From NCBI RefSeq assembly GCF_014805685.1, contig NC_060896.1, positions 6,765,389 through 6,829,388 of the forward strand: a stretch of 64,000 bases of DNA, read 5' to 3'. The translations under genes were made by a program, and so were the position numbers. A model generated the notes under the pieces. It was not told the DNA's origin. It searched no databases and was given only the letters and a program-made list of their open reading frames with translations. This DNA comes from Silurus meridionalis (taxonomy: Eukaryota > Chordata > Actinopteri > Siluriformes > Siluridae). Positions within the stretch are counted from its first letter, which is position 1; each line of letters starts with the position of its first letter. Of the stretch, positions 32,999 through 42,990 are shown piece by piece.

Positions 32999-35267
32999 CT
33001 ATAGTGTGGGCATCTGAAACGTATTCATAGATTCAATAGAGCCAAATGTGCCTTGTAGAAATCAAGTCTCAACAAATAATTTGCAATAAACTCCGAAATA
33101 AATTCCCAAAACTTTGGCACTTCATATGCTTTCGATTTATTTTCACTCCAACTGATTTCGCAGTGAAATATGCCCGACTGTTTTTGTTACGTCTGGAGTT
33201 CCTCACACAGGGGAATAACTCTGGCTTCCAAGTTGGTTTGTTGTATTTTTGTCCCTGCCATGCGGGGAAATATCTAAATTTATCGCATATGACTAGCATG
33301 AATAAAACTCTGTTATATTAATAGCCACCCCCTGTCTATTGTGTAGGCTGTATACAGAATATTTATTCTTGCATCAATATAGCAGTTAATGTAGGAGTTC
33401 CTGTTAACCTCTGTCCTGCCTTTGCGAGGTGTGTTCTGTGTACTGAGATCTAATTCCACTCTGCAAAGTTATAGCAACCAGGAGTGCATGTCTGACCTAA
33501 ACAAAGGTTATAAATAAGAAAAATAAAGGCGTTTTTAGGTTTCTGGTCACTGAATTATTTAAGGTGAACTATTTAGGGTGTATAAACAACTTGGCTCACT
33601 AATAAGTACAAAACCAGAGAATATTTAGAATGTATGTAATAGTTACTATGCGAGTGAACAAGTTTTAATGCACTATAAAAAAGTTTTTATAACATGCACT
33701 CACAATTGCTGCAAAATATGGCCTGAGTTTCACCAATTCTTTATAAAATATTTTGAATAGAATTTTTTATATCTTAACTTGCTTGAAAAACATTTTTAAT
33801 AATCCTGATTGGGTATGTGTGAGTCTGTTTGCTAAATTCTATTATTAGAAAGAAAAATTCTGATCAAATGATGTGTGAACTGTGATACCAAGTCTGGATC
33901 ACGCATTTACTTTATTTAACATTTAGGATCATATGCATTACAGGTATTTATTCCTAATTTTTAATGAGCACCAATGATTTTTCTAACAATCTTGTCTTTC
34001 TATATCCTAGGAGATTTATATCCAAATGCATTGACTGGTAGTAAAAATCTTTACAACAGTCCTGGTACTGTAAACACCTCTAGTTGAGGCTATAAGACAC
34101 GTGGATGCATTTGTTGTTTGTGACCTCATACTAATAAAAGATGGCTGTGAAGGTAAAGTACAGAACATCAGCTATAATATACATTTTCATTTTGTGTGAA
34201 CTGTGTTGGATCTGTGCAACCCTTTATTCATAGTGCCCATTTTTTATGAGTAACAAAGAGGTTGCTCAGTTATTTTCTGGCCTCTTTGCATCATTACCCA
34301 TTTAGACGATACACAAGAGAGCTGGTGAAAGGTCTAGAATTGATTCAAGATGCAGCATTTGCATTTGGTGTGTGACACTTCTTTGGTCTTAAGAGACAAG
34401 AGCAGCGAAGTCGGTAAAACAAACCATCATGAGGCGTAAATTCAAAATAAATCGATCAGAGCCAAATAGTACAACATAAGAGGTGTCAGAACCAAGCCCC
34501 AGTGACCCGATTTAAAAAGAGTGATACCGAATATGCAAACTGAGAGTAAACAAAACTTCATAGTTATGGGCTACATGTACATTAAAGGCTGGAGACATAT
34601 TGGACAGCAGGTTCTGGGCAGATGAGCTAAAGATTAAGATGTACCAGAATGACGGAAAGGGGGGAAGCATAAAGAAGAAAGTGAGTAATTGTGACATGGA
34701 CTTGTTGAGCTGCCAGAAAAAGAGTCTGAATCATTTTAATGATTGACTGCTTATGGCAGTGGAAAGATTTCTGACTTGTGCAAGCATCTTACCTGCTCAG
34801 CGCTCACTAAAATCTCAGTGACCAGCAATTGACTCAAAAACATGCTGCTAAAGCAACTATAGTGTTTTCTTTGAACGTGGACTGCCTATCTTTCACCTGA
34901 CATGAACCCCACTGAGCATGAATTTCACTTACTAAAGACACACCTGGAGGCAAAAGCCTCAAAAACAATAAAAAAAACTGCAAATGGCTGCATTACGGCT
35001 CTGGCAGAGCATCGCCTGGGAAGAGACCAAACCTCGGATGGTATAAATGTACATTTCTACAAGAGAGAACTTTTTTGCTAAAGAATTGTGAACAAATTAT
35101 AAACATTATCAATTATTAAAAATTAAGTATCTTGTAATTTTGACTTATAGGGAGATTAGTACTGTTAATTGTCAACTATTATAGTTTATTAAACCTGACC
35201 TTTTCTATTTAATTTAAATTGTTATTAATAGCATATATTTTAATTTAAAAATACAGTGAATGTAAAG
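32999..35267. other. Intronic sequence, no gene recognised
   Basis: Unique AT-rich DNA. The 34800-35060 part (TGACATGAACCCCACTGAGC, AAAGACACACCTGGAGGC) weakly resembles a decayed Tc1-type transposase C-terminus on plus but is too eroded to assign. Confidence 0.45.
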
Positions 35268-35269
35268 TA

Positions 35270-35554
35270 CAGATGGTCCCCGATTCGGTTCTACATATGA
35301 TTTTTCAATCTTACGATAACGATAGCGATACGATTAAATTGCAAATATATAAAAAATTTCCCTCAGCTGAAAACGTAGCAGTGTATGCTCCGCCCTTGAC
35401 TCGCAAACCTCATCTTGTCCACAGGCACGCTGCCACGTACATATATACTGTATAGTATAAGTATAATATACAGTATGGTACTGTATATTACAATATTTGC
35501 AAGTTATGATGTGGTCATCGGAAAGCATCTCCATCATAAGTTGGAGACTACCTG
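35270..35554 (+). mobile_element. Tigger-like MITE, full length (285 bp)
   Basis: TA|CAGATGGTCCCCGATTCG at the left; GTTGGAGACTACCTG|TA at the right. The interior CACAGGCACGCTGCCACGTA is shared, inverted, with the copy at 13896-14063. No coding capacity. Confidence 0.85.
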
Positions 35555-35702
35555 TACTTAAATTTACTGTGTAGGAAATATACTGTACAGTGAATTTACA
35601 GTGAGAATAAACAAGTATTTAGACACATTTTTATACATAATTTGTTTGGCTTCTTTTTTTTTATAAATACTAACAAAAAGTATGCATTTTATAAGCTTTA
35701 AT

Positions 35703-35920
35703 TCGGCGCTCTCACCGCCGTGGCCCAGGTTCGATTCCCACCCATTAGGGTTGCACAAGCCAGTGCATTCTTAGTGCTGGTCCCAAGCCCGGATAAATAG
35801 GGAGGGTTGCGTTAGGAAGGGCATCCAGCGTAAAACATGTGCTAAATCAAATATGCGGATCACGAATATGGATGATCCGCTGTGGCAACCCCTAATGGGA
35901 GAAGCCGAAAGAAAGCCTTT
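35703..35920 (+). mobile_element. tRNA-derived SINE
   Basis: Head TCGGCGCTCTCACCGCCGTG then GGTTCGATTCC, a pol III box B. The body is GTGCTGGTCCCAAGCCCGGA and TAGGAAGGGCATCCAGCG, and the tail is GATGATCCGCTGTGGCAACC then CCTAATGGGAGAAGCCGAAA. The first half of the tRNA head is worn. A minus copy is at 57205-57383. The tail matches the end of the LINE fragment at 4766-4981, suggesting that LINE family mobilised it. It is not a functional tRNA gene. Confidence 0.82.
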
Positions 35921-36136
35921 ACTGTGCTTCATTCATTATTCTTTCAATGACGTGTAATGCCGAGTTCTACAGCCTCATTTCACAATGATCTCGTTTATAT
36001 AGTATGAGCTTTCTCCCTGGTCCCCTTATACAAAGCCAAAGGACATCATGTAGTTACATTTAAAGTGTACTGGAAATAAACTAAACAAAATCTCTGAGCA
36101 CTTATCTCCCCTTGCTACAGGCAAATCCAACAACTA

Positions 36137-36916
36137 CCGTAATTTCCGGACTATAAAGCGCACCCATATATAAGCCACACCCACTGAATTTTACAAATAT
36201 TTTTATTTTGAACAAAAAACAACCCGCACCTGTCTATAAGCCACAGGTGTCTACACTAATGTACTTTACACAAGCTTTAACGAAAGACATGGTGTAACGG
36301 GTGAAATATGTTGCGCTTCCTTTAGGAGCATAGCGGTATTTTGGGAATAGCATGCCACTGCATTTTCCGGTATTACTGCATGTGTTCAAGACGAGGATTA
36401 TGTGTTTATTATTTTCTGATGCTGATTTCTAAGTTTTTTTGACTAACCCGTAACGCTGTTGCCAAGAAAAATAAAAAAGCACGAGTTTTGGAAACCTGTC
36501 TGTGCTTATATGATTTCTGTTGCAACTGAAGTTAGTGAGCTCTCCCTTCACCCAGACTCAACACGTTACAACGGCTTGTATCTAAACAGTAGCCGACCAA
36601 GAAAGTCATTGTTCGCTGTCTTCCTCCTTCCTTTCACAACTATTTCTCTCGGGAGTTTATCTTTTGGCATCGTCGTGCGTTTAAAAAAATGTTTTTTCTC
36701 CCGAAGCCGTGCAGCTCAGAACACAGGTGAGGTGCGTTTTTTCGTTTCCGTTTGGAAATTTCATTGGTCTAATGTTAAGTCGCTCAGTTTTTTGGCTTGA
36801 AGTTTGTGAAACCGGGAAAAACCCAGGAAAAATTAATCAATTAGCCGTTTCATTGTTTAAGCCGCGGGGTTCAAAACGTGGGAAAAAAGTAGCGGCTTAT
36901 AGTCCGAAAAATACGG
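36137..36916 (+). mobile_element. CCGTA-type MITE, copy 3 (780 bp)
   Basis: TA|CCGTAATTTCCGGACTATAA at the left; AGTCCGAAAAATACGG|TA at the right, both well preserved. The best copy of the three. The plus open frame at 36459-36800 is also open in copy 2 but has no motif and runs antisense to a possible short start (MPK...) on minus, so I do not call a gene. Confidence 0.9.
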
Positions 36917-36918
36917 TA

Positions 36919-37959
36919 TATCTCTATTTTAGATGTTTTTTAAACAAATATAAGATTATCAAGCCTATTTATATCTATTCTAGAAACATCTTATTCTACA
37001 GGCATATATTTTTAAGTGTCTATGTCATGCAGAATTTCCATAAAGAAGCTAAATTATCTTCCAATAAAATAAAAACAGTTTTAGGATTAAAATGAGTGAC
37101 GATGTCTAGAAAAAGTATTCATGGTCGTGTATTTTTTTTTTTTAATATTCCTGCAGTGAAAATTTTAGATTATTTTTTCCTTTTATTCAAAGTGTCTTCA
37201 TTTGCTAAGAAGGCATTCTTTGACATAATTTGCATATTCTAATTACTGTTATGAATGTCATTATCTCTTCAATAATCAGCAGAAAAACATTCTCTCTCCA
37301 AATGTTATTCTCATTCTTTCTCAAAATGTTATTCTCATTCGCTCTCCAGTTGTTATTCTCATTCTCTCTCCAAAAGTAGCATCATATGAAAAATATAAGG
37401 CAAGATTATGTATGAAGGATAAGAACTTAAAGCACGGGACACACCAAGCTGACAGTCGGCCATCGGGGAATGTCGGGGGTTTTGAGCATCGGTCGGCTTT
37501 AGTTTTTTCACACTGTTGGCTCTGGTCAAACCTGCCAGCTGTTTTTTGACCATTTTCGTATGTGAAATTAGCAGCAGAGCTCGTTGGCGAGAAAGAAAAT
37601 TCCAATTGTCTATTTAGCTTAGCGACGAGAGAAAAGAACGGAACGTGCTTGTTGCCATTCTTGCTCCTGTCCTTGTAACTAAGCAGACATGATTGAAATT
37701 GCTACACGAATCCATTAGTATTGATCGCAGCATGCATAAACACTGTTTGATTTGTATATTTATAGTTGTAGCTCTTTCGGTTTCCCTGTTTGGATGCCAA
37801 ATACACACTACTGCCTCCTGCTGGTATGAAAGAGTTATGTTTCCTCATGCAAGCACAGAATGTAAATGCACTACCGAATAGTAGGCAATAGTAATCACCC
37901 AATGCCGATTAATAAAATGTTAAGGGCAAAAAGTCTAACTTGACATTCTAACATTGCAA
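36919..37959. other. Intronic sequence; small tandem repeat, otherwise unassigned
   Basis: 37288-37378 holds about 3.5 units of a roughly 25-bp tandem (CATTCTCTCTCCAAATGTTA type). 37430-37640 (CACACCAAGCTGACAGTCGG) looks like the start of a fish MITE but no second end was found. Confidence 0.5.
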
Positions 37960-38455
37960 AATACCGACACAAATATTGATTCAAATATTACGATTTGCAA
38001 ATCTCATAAACCCATATTTTATTCACAGTATAACATATAAAACATTTGTTCCAAATGTGTCTGATACAGGACTATATTTAGCTGCTCAATAGTTCTGGTT
38101 GTCTTTTGTTGTATTTTTCATTTTATGAAGCACCAAATGTTTTTAAGGGTCTAGACCAGGGGTGGCCAACCCGCAGCTCTCGAGCCGCATGCAGCTCTTG
38201 CTTGGTTTCATGCGGCTCTTACGTTCATATGGAAGTTTCTGTTTTTTTTATTTGCGTGTTCGATTCGCTTGAGTTCAATATGGTATTTTTAAAACTTAAA
38301 TGATCTTGCCCCTACTGGGAAACTTTGCGGTATTTTCTGACCTGGAATGGCAGAGGTCCCAATAAGCAACATGCATAGTAAAAGAAAAACGCTATTGTAA
38401 ATTATTATATTTTTGATTGTGGACTTGGTTGAACTGAGAGTTTGTGTGTGTGAGA

Positions 38456-38536
<81 letters not shown>

Positions 38537-39036
38537 GAAGGGATGGGTGATGTTCATGTGTGCCCATGTGTATGATGTGGCTCTTTGCGGTAAGACAGTA
38601 AAAAACGTGGCTCTTGGTCTCTGACTGGTTGGCCACCCCTGGTCTAGACTGATCAGCTCATAGACACAGATCATCACCTGGACTCTTCTACTACAAAGTC
38701 AGTTAACATTGTCTTGATCAAATATGCAAGGCCTTACCTGAGAAAAACGATTCCTGGGTGGAAGTATTTGTTGCTCTAAAACCTGTATATACATTGATAA
38801 AGCTTTTCCAAATGTGCAAGCTGCCCACTCCACAAGCACAGACTTTCCGTCTTTAAATCGTGTCGCCTATATGGTACATGTTGAGGGGAAATAAAAATTC
38901 CTCAGTTTAAGCATTCGATATGTTTTCTATGTTCGATGGTGAATAAAATAGGGATTGATTAGATTTGCAAATCATTGAATTCTGTTTTTATATGGATATT
39001 TCACAGCGTACCAACTTTTTCGGAATTAGGGTTGTA
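37960..39036 (+). mobile_element. Old DNA transposon remnant (GGGTTGTA end) hosting a hAT MITE
   Basis: The right end reads CAACTTTTTCGGAATTAGGG then TTGTA (39015-39036). GATTTGCAAATC with AATAAAATA motifs occurs inverted at both sides (37990-38045 and 38930-38970), so the two halves are ends of one element. This is a family I know from fish genomes (possibly Kolobok); the left tip is lost. The remaining interior (38800-38880) has only broken frames. Confidence 0.6.
38157..38641. mobile_element. hAT MITE with perfect 8-bp TSD (485 bp)
   Basis: Inverted ends CAGGGGTGGCCAAC (38157) and GTTGGCCACCCCTG (38641) are flanked by GTCTAGAC on both sides (38149-38156 and 38642-38649). The 8-bp duplication identifies a hAT. 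Subterminal GCAGCTCT/TGCGGCTCTT repeats are present. A (GT)n array (38459-38531) has expanded inside. Non-coding. Confidence 0.95.
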
Positions 39037-39738
39037 CATCATTCAGACTGAACAGATAATGTTTTCTAAATGGATACAAATACAGATATGAACAGGAGGC
39101 ACTTTTTTTATTTCTAAGGAACGCTTGCCAGAAAGGTCCACAGTGCATTGGGACTGGGATTCCGTGGGATGCGACAAAAAGAGTAGCGCAAGCTGAAGGG
39201 TTTTACTTTCTTTCAGACACGAGCGAGGGCTCAGATGAAGCTCACGGGACGAAAAAAAAAAGAAAAAAAGAAACTACGGTGCACAATGCATTTACAGAGT
39301 TTATTTATGACATGCTGACAGAGCTGGCATTTCTACATTTGGAGGTTTCCCAGGGCACATGATCCATTTGACTTAACTCGAGAAGGTAAGCAGATCTGAA
39401 CTACGTCATTTTTTATCTATGTGCACTACAAAAAAGCAAGAAAAAAACAGTGGATGCCTCCACCTTTGTTAGCATCAACCTATTCATCTAAATGTGATAA
39501 GTGATGTACATTGAACTCCTTAATATATGTATATACTGTATGTATAGTCACAGTGTTATAGATTAGGCAAGCTAATACATCTGTACATTGTTTGATCCAA
39601 ATCAAATACATGTTTCATAATACATCTCAAGGTTTTTCCATAGCCATGTTAATTTGGCATTACCTGCTGTGCTCAGGGTTGATTTTCGAGAGGGAGTTGC
39701 ATTTTCTTTTTATTTGAACGTTAAAAGCAGTTACAAGT

Positions 39739-39739
<1 letters not shown>
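39037..39739. other. Intronic sequence, nothing recognised
   Basis: Unique DNA with A-rich runs at about 39249-39270. Confidence 0.5.

Positions 39740-39783
<44 letters not shown>
39740..39783. repeat. (AT)n microsatellite abutting a Tc1-like element
   Basis: About 22 AT units ending directly at the left end of the next element. Confidence 0.97.
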
Positions 39784-39784
<1 letters not shown>

Positions 39785-40323
39785 TGCCCATAAAAAAAGG
39801 TCTCACACTCTAATATTTTGTTGTACCGCCTTAAGCTTTGATTACGGCACACATTCGCCATGGCATTGTTTTGATAGGCTTCTGCAATGTAACAACATTT
39901 ATTTCTGTCCAGAGTTGCAGTAATTTTTCACCATGATCTTGTATTGATGATGGGAGAGTTGGACTGCTGTGCAAAGTCTTCTCCAGCACATCCCATAGAT
40001 TCTCAATGGGGATAAGGTCTGGACTCTGTGGTGGCCAATCCATGTGTGAAAATGATGTCTCATGCTCCCTGAACCAGTCTTTCACAATTTCAGCCCAATG
40101 AATCCTGTTATTGTCATCTCAAAATATGATTGTGCCATCAGGGACAAAAAAAAATCCATTGATTGATTAACCTGGTCATTCAGTATATTCAGGTAGTCAG
40201 CTGACCTCATTCTTTGGGCACATAACGCTGCTAAACTGAGACCAACTAAAGGCTCTTACCTATTTGCTTAGTTAAATCCTGTTGGTGCCTTTTTTTTTTT
40301 TTTTTTTTTTTGGATGGGCAGTG
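39784..40323 (-). mobile_element. Tc1-like deletion derivative, family D
   Basis: Ends CTGCCCATAAAAAAAGG (39784) and GGATGGGCAGTG (40323) before TA. The minus frame 40085-39831 reads [20 protein letters not shown] then [15 protein letters not shown], the third catalytic region with its glutamate, and ends shortly after. The N-terminal two thirds are missing or eroded. An extra TIR-like start (CACTGCCCATAAAATGC) lies at 40408. Confidence 0.82.
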
Positions 40324-40325
40324 TA

Positions 40326-40659
40326 TATACATTATATATATAAATATTGACAATTACACATCAAAGTTAACGGGCCTACAGAAAACACATCACAGCGATA
40401 CACAACACTGCCCATAAAATGCAATCCCTTCACGTTTTTGTGTATTCTAATGCGTTCACATTTAGCAAGTGTGCATTAACATTTGAAAGCAGCATGGAAC
40501 AGAGTTGCTTGTGAAAGTGTGACATTTACAGATTTCTCTGTGCTCTCATTCACCCAGCTCTATTAGCACTGAAGCACAAGCATCCCTAAAGCATACACAC
40601 ACGCACATACACACCAACACTAAAACACTAAGGCTTTCTTCTTTTAATGAGATCTTCTA

Positions 40660-40718
<59 letters not shown>

Positions 40719-41932
40719 TATACGCACCTATTACGGAATGGACATCTGAACAGGCTCTTGCTACTCTCTTATTCTTTGAGATCACACATACTGTATAAAA
40801 ATCCACACCGTTTTTGGACATGAAGGAAGTAGAGGTGAGGCACAGCTGGGTCACTGATCACTTCTTTTTAACACACACGGCCCAGATTTCCACGTCAGGT
40901 CAAAACCTGTGTGAAGCAATGACTCCAGAAAGGAAAAAACATCTGAGCTGACTTCAGCCATGATTCTCATGAGTTAAAAAAACAACAAAAAAAAACAAAG
41001 TAGTCGTGACAATGAAACTTCTCAACACAGCATCTGGTAAATTCTGTAACAAAACAACAAATTATCCAGCTACAAGTCAATTGCAAGTAACCTTTATAAT
41101 GACCTCGCTCATTACGTTGTCTGGAGAAGACCGATACTCTCATCCAGGCCTCAAATGGAATAAATCAAGCAGGCGCACGTGAATGCTGACACGCACACAC
41201 ACGCACCCTCTCACACAGATGCCAATTAAGCCTGCAGCAAAAGCTCCACATGTTTCACAGACAGCAGCAGGGCAGATCTCCACAAGCACACAGAAATCCC
41301 AACTGGACTCAGAAATGAAATTAATTACACAGCTACAGCGTGATCTGTCCCTCGAAATCGTACAGGTAAGTAAGTGCACTTCGGAGAAATGAAACGTGAG
41401 AGAGAATGAAAGAGGTACCCCGCCTCTCTTTTCCTCTCTCTCGCTCTTTCACTCTCTCCCTCTCTCTCTCTCTCTTTCACTCTCTCCCTCTCTCTCTCTC
41501 TCTTTCGCTCTCTCACTCAATCTCTCTCTGCCTCTTATCCATCACAGCCATATGTGCGATTCTCTTGAACAGGCCACGAGGACGCAGCACACTACAGGGC
41601 AACAACCTGTCAAGTTTGACAGCTTCAGAGGCAAAATGGGTCCTTTGTAAGAATTACACCGGTCCCGCAAGACGAACGCTCTCTCACCTCTCGCTGCTCG
41701 AGTGCTCAGTTGTCAAAGTCAGCCCCGGTCCCGCTAATGAAGAAAGCTCATTATATAACATTTGGACAGGAGGACAGGAAAGAAAACTACAAAACAAGCT
41801 TGTTAGGGAAGCATGCAGGCGTGCAGGTGGACCGGTGGTGAAGGAAGAGTGGGACAGAGTGTGGGAAAAAAAAGGCTGCACCGTGAAGAGAGGAGTGAGA
41901 GAAAGAGGGGAGAGTTTGGAGTGACGAGTGAA
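40326..41932. other. Intronic sequence next to exon 1, rich in simple repeats
   Basis: (AC)n at 40660-40713 and a CTCTCTCCCTCTCT-type pyrimidine tract at 41423-41530. ORFs 41396-41650 and 41406-41924 derive from this tract and are not genes. 41700-41930 is unique sequence just downstream of exon 1. Confidence 0.55.
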
Positions 41933-42260
41933 ACTCACCGTCTGCTGCAGGTCGGGGATGCCGATGCGGACGACCAGCGTGTTGCCTTGGGCTTCCTCCA
42001 TGGGGCAGGCCGGTGCTCGGCAACCGTCACCGTGGGAACTGCGGGAGCTGTCCCCCTGGCTGGCGCGGGAGAGGCGGTGCGGATGAGGCTCGTGGACGAA
42101 GAGAGGGAGCGAGGGAGGGAGAGAGGGAGGGAGCGAGAAAGGGAGGAGGGTGCACGCGGGTTTGGGCTGATGCTGTGGACGCGCTCTGGGCTCGGGAGGC
42201 TCATGTTGGCCAGAGCCTCCACTCACAAGCATGCTCCGTGTGTGTGGAGCGCCGACTGCA
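41930..42260 (-). promoter_or_regulatory. shank3: GC-rich 5' region of the SHANK gene (5' UTR/promoter candidate)
   Basis: Around and upstream of exon 1 the composition changes sharply. The AT-rich surroundings give way to GC-rich, CpG-containing sequence (about 41940-42090), then a GAGG/GAGA purine run (about 42095-42150) that ends in AC repeats from about 42270. No clear TATA box is seen upstream of the start codon. This fits a CpG-type promoter and 5' UTR for a neuronal gene; the transcription start cannot be placed from sequence alone. Confidence 0.45.
41939..42001 (-). CDS. shank3: SHANK scaffold protein, coding exon 1 with start codon
   Basis: The first coding exon gives 21 residues, MEEAQGNTLVV then RIGIPDLQQT, ending exactly at a GTGAGT splice donor (41933-41938) in phase 0. 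It joins in frame to exon 2 at 187-390, giving the family-typical LQQT-KC junction. I chose the ATG at 41999-42001 because it makes a 21-residue exon, the length I recall for SHANK3, and puts Arg at position 12, where human SHANK3 has the Rap-binding Arg12. The frame stays open upstream to another ATG at 42230-42232. That would add 77 Ser/Pro-rich, low-complexity residues, could be 5' UTR, and has no family counterpart I recognise. SHANK1 and SHANK2 do carry N-terminal extensions, so it cannot be excluded. Confidence 0.88.
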
Positions 42261-42929
42261 TAGCCCTTTCACACGCGCACACACTCACACACACACACAC
42301 AAGCACGCACACACACACACACACACTCATACCCTCAGCACTGCTCTCTCACTCTTGCTCTCTCTCTCTCTCTCTCTATCTCACTCACACACACACAGAA
42401 AAGAAATGGATGGAAAAGGGGGGATACTAGAGGGGATTATAGAGGAGAGACAAAAAATAGAGTGATGGGCACAAAAACAGAAAGGTTAGATATTTGTCTG
42501 ATACACAGCAAGAAAAATCCCTGTAGCACATTAAGGTTTATTGCCATGCAGAAACAGGCTACACTGCAGTTGTGTGTAAGACTTTCTTTACGCTTGGATC
42601 ATTTTGCAGGATAATATGTGGATGATATAATTCTATGGCGCTAGAAAAAGAAAAGGAATAAGGTCCTATTGAGAATTGTGAACGAGTTTATGCTCATGTC
42701 ATCATCACAGCTCATTTCCAAAGCATTTAATAGACAGTATGAATTAGATCGTCAATCTGTGGTTAGGAGTCAAACAGGCAACCTGGCAATTTGTGTGTGA
42801 GCACGCTCGTGTGTGTGTGTGTGTGTGTGTATGTGTGCTTATCAGGTTTGACTATATGCTATGCTACATCACTTGGCAAGACTCATAACACAATAACCAC
42901 AAACACATACGCTTTACCATGGTCCAGTT

Positions 42930-42990
<61 letters not shown>

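Larger units (their letters stand above)
391..41938 (-). other. shank3: Intron 1 of the SHANK gene (about 41.5 kb)
   Basis: This is the interval between the exon 1 donor (GTGAGT, 41933-41938) and the exon 2 acceptor (AG at 391-392), read on the minus strand. No further SHANK-like exon was found inside. It is filled by unique AT-rich DNA and the nested mobile elements listed separately. That it is one intron follows from the phase-matched, family-consistent junction, although alternative first exons could lie inside it. Confidence 0.85.

Noticed and set aside
34800..35060. Decayed transposase similarity (CCCACTGAGCATGAATTT...)
   Set aside because: Too eroded to place in a family; no terminal repeats identified.
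35724..35750. tRNA gene suggested by GGTTCGATTCC
   Set aside because: Only a box B inside a SINE head; the cloverleaf is incomplete and the sequence continues into the SINE body.
36459..36800. 113-residue plus ORF also open at 19450-19722
   Set aside because: Shared because both lie in copies of the same MITE; no protein motif, and the reading direction is not supported by any transposase similarity.
40408..40480. Second start of a Tc1-like element (CACTGCCCATAAAATGC)
   Set aside because: Only about 17 bases resemble the TIR; no second end or coding relic follows.
41396..41924. Two plus ORFs next to SHANK exon 1
   Set aside because: They arise from a CT/TCC pyrimidine tract in the intron and have no domain; the strand is opposite to the gene.
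41813..42465. Plus-strand ORFs of 150 and 205 residues over exon 1
   Set aside because: Shadows of GC-rich exon 1/5' UTR plus AC and TC repeats; the minus frame matches SHANK and ends at a splice donor.
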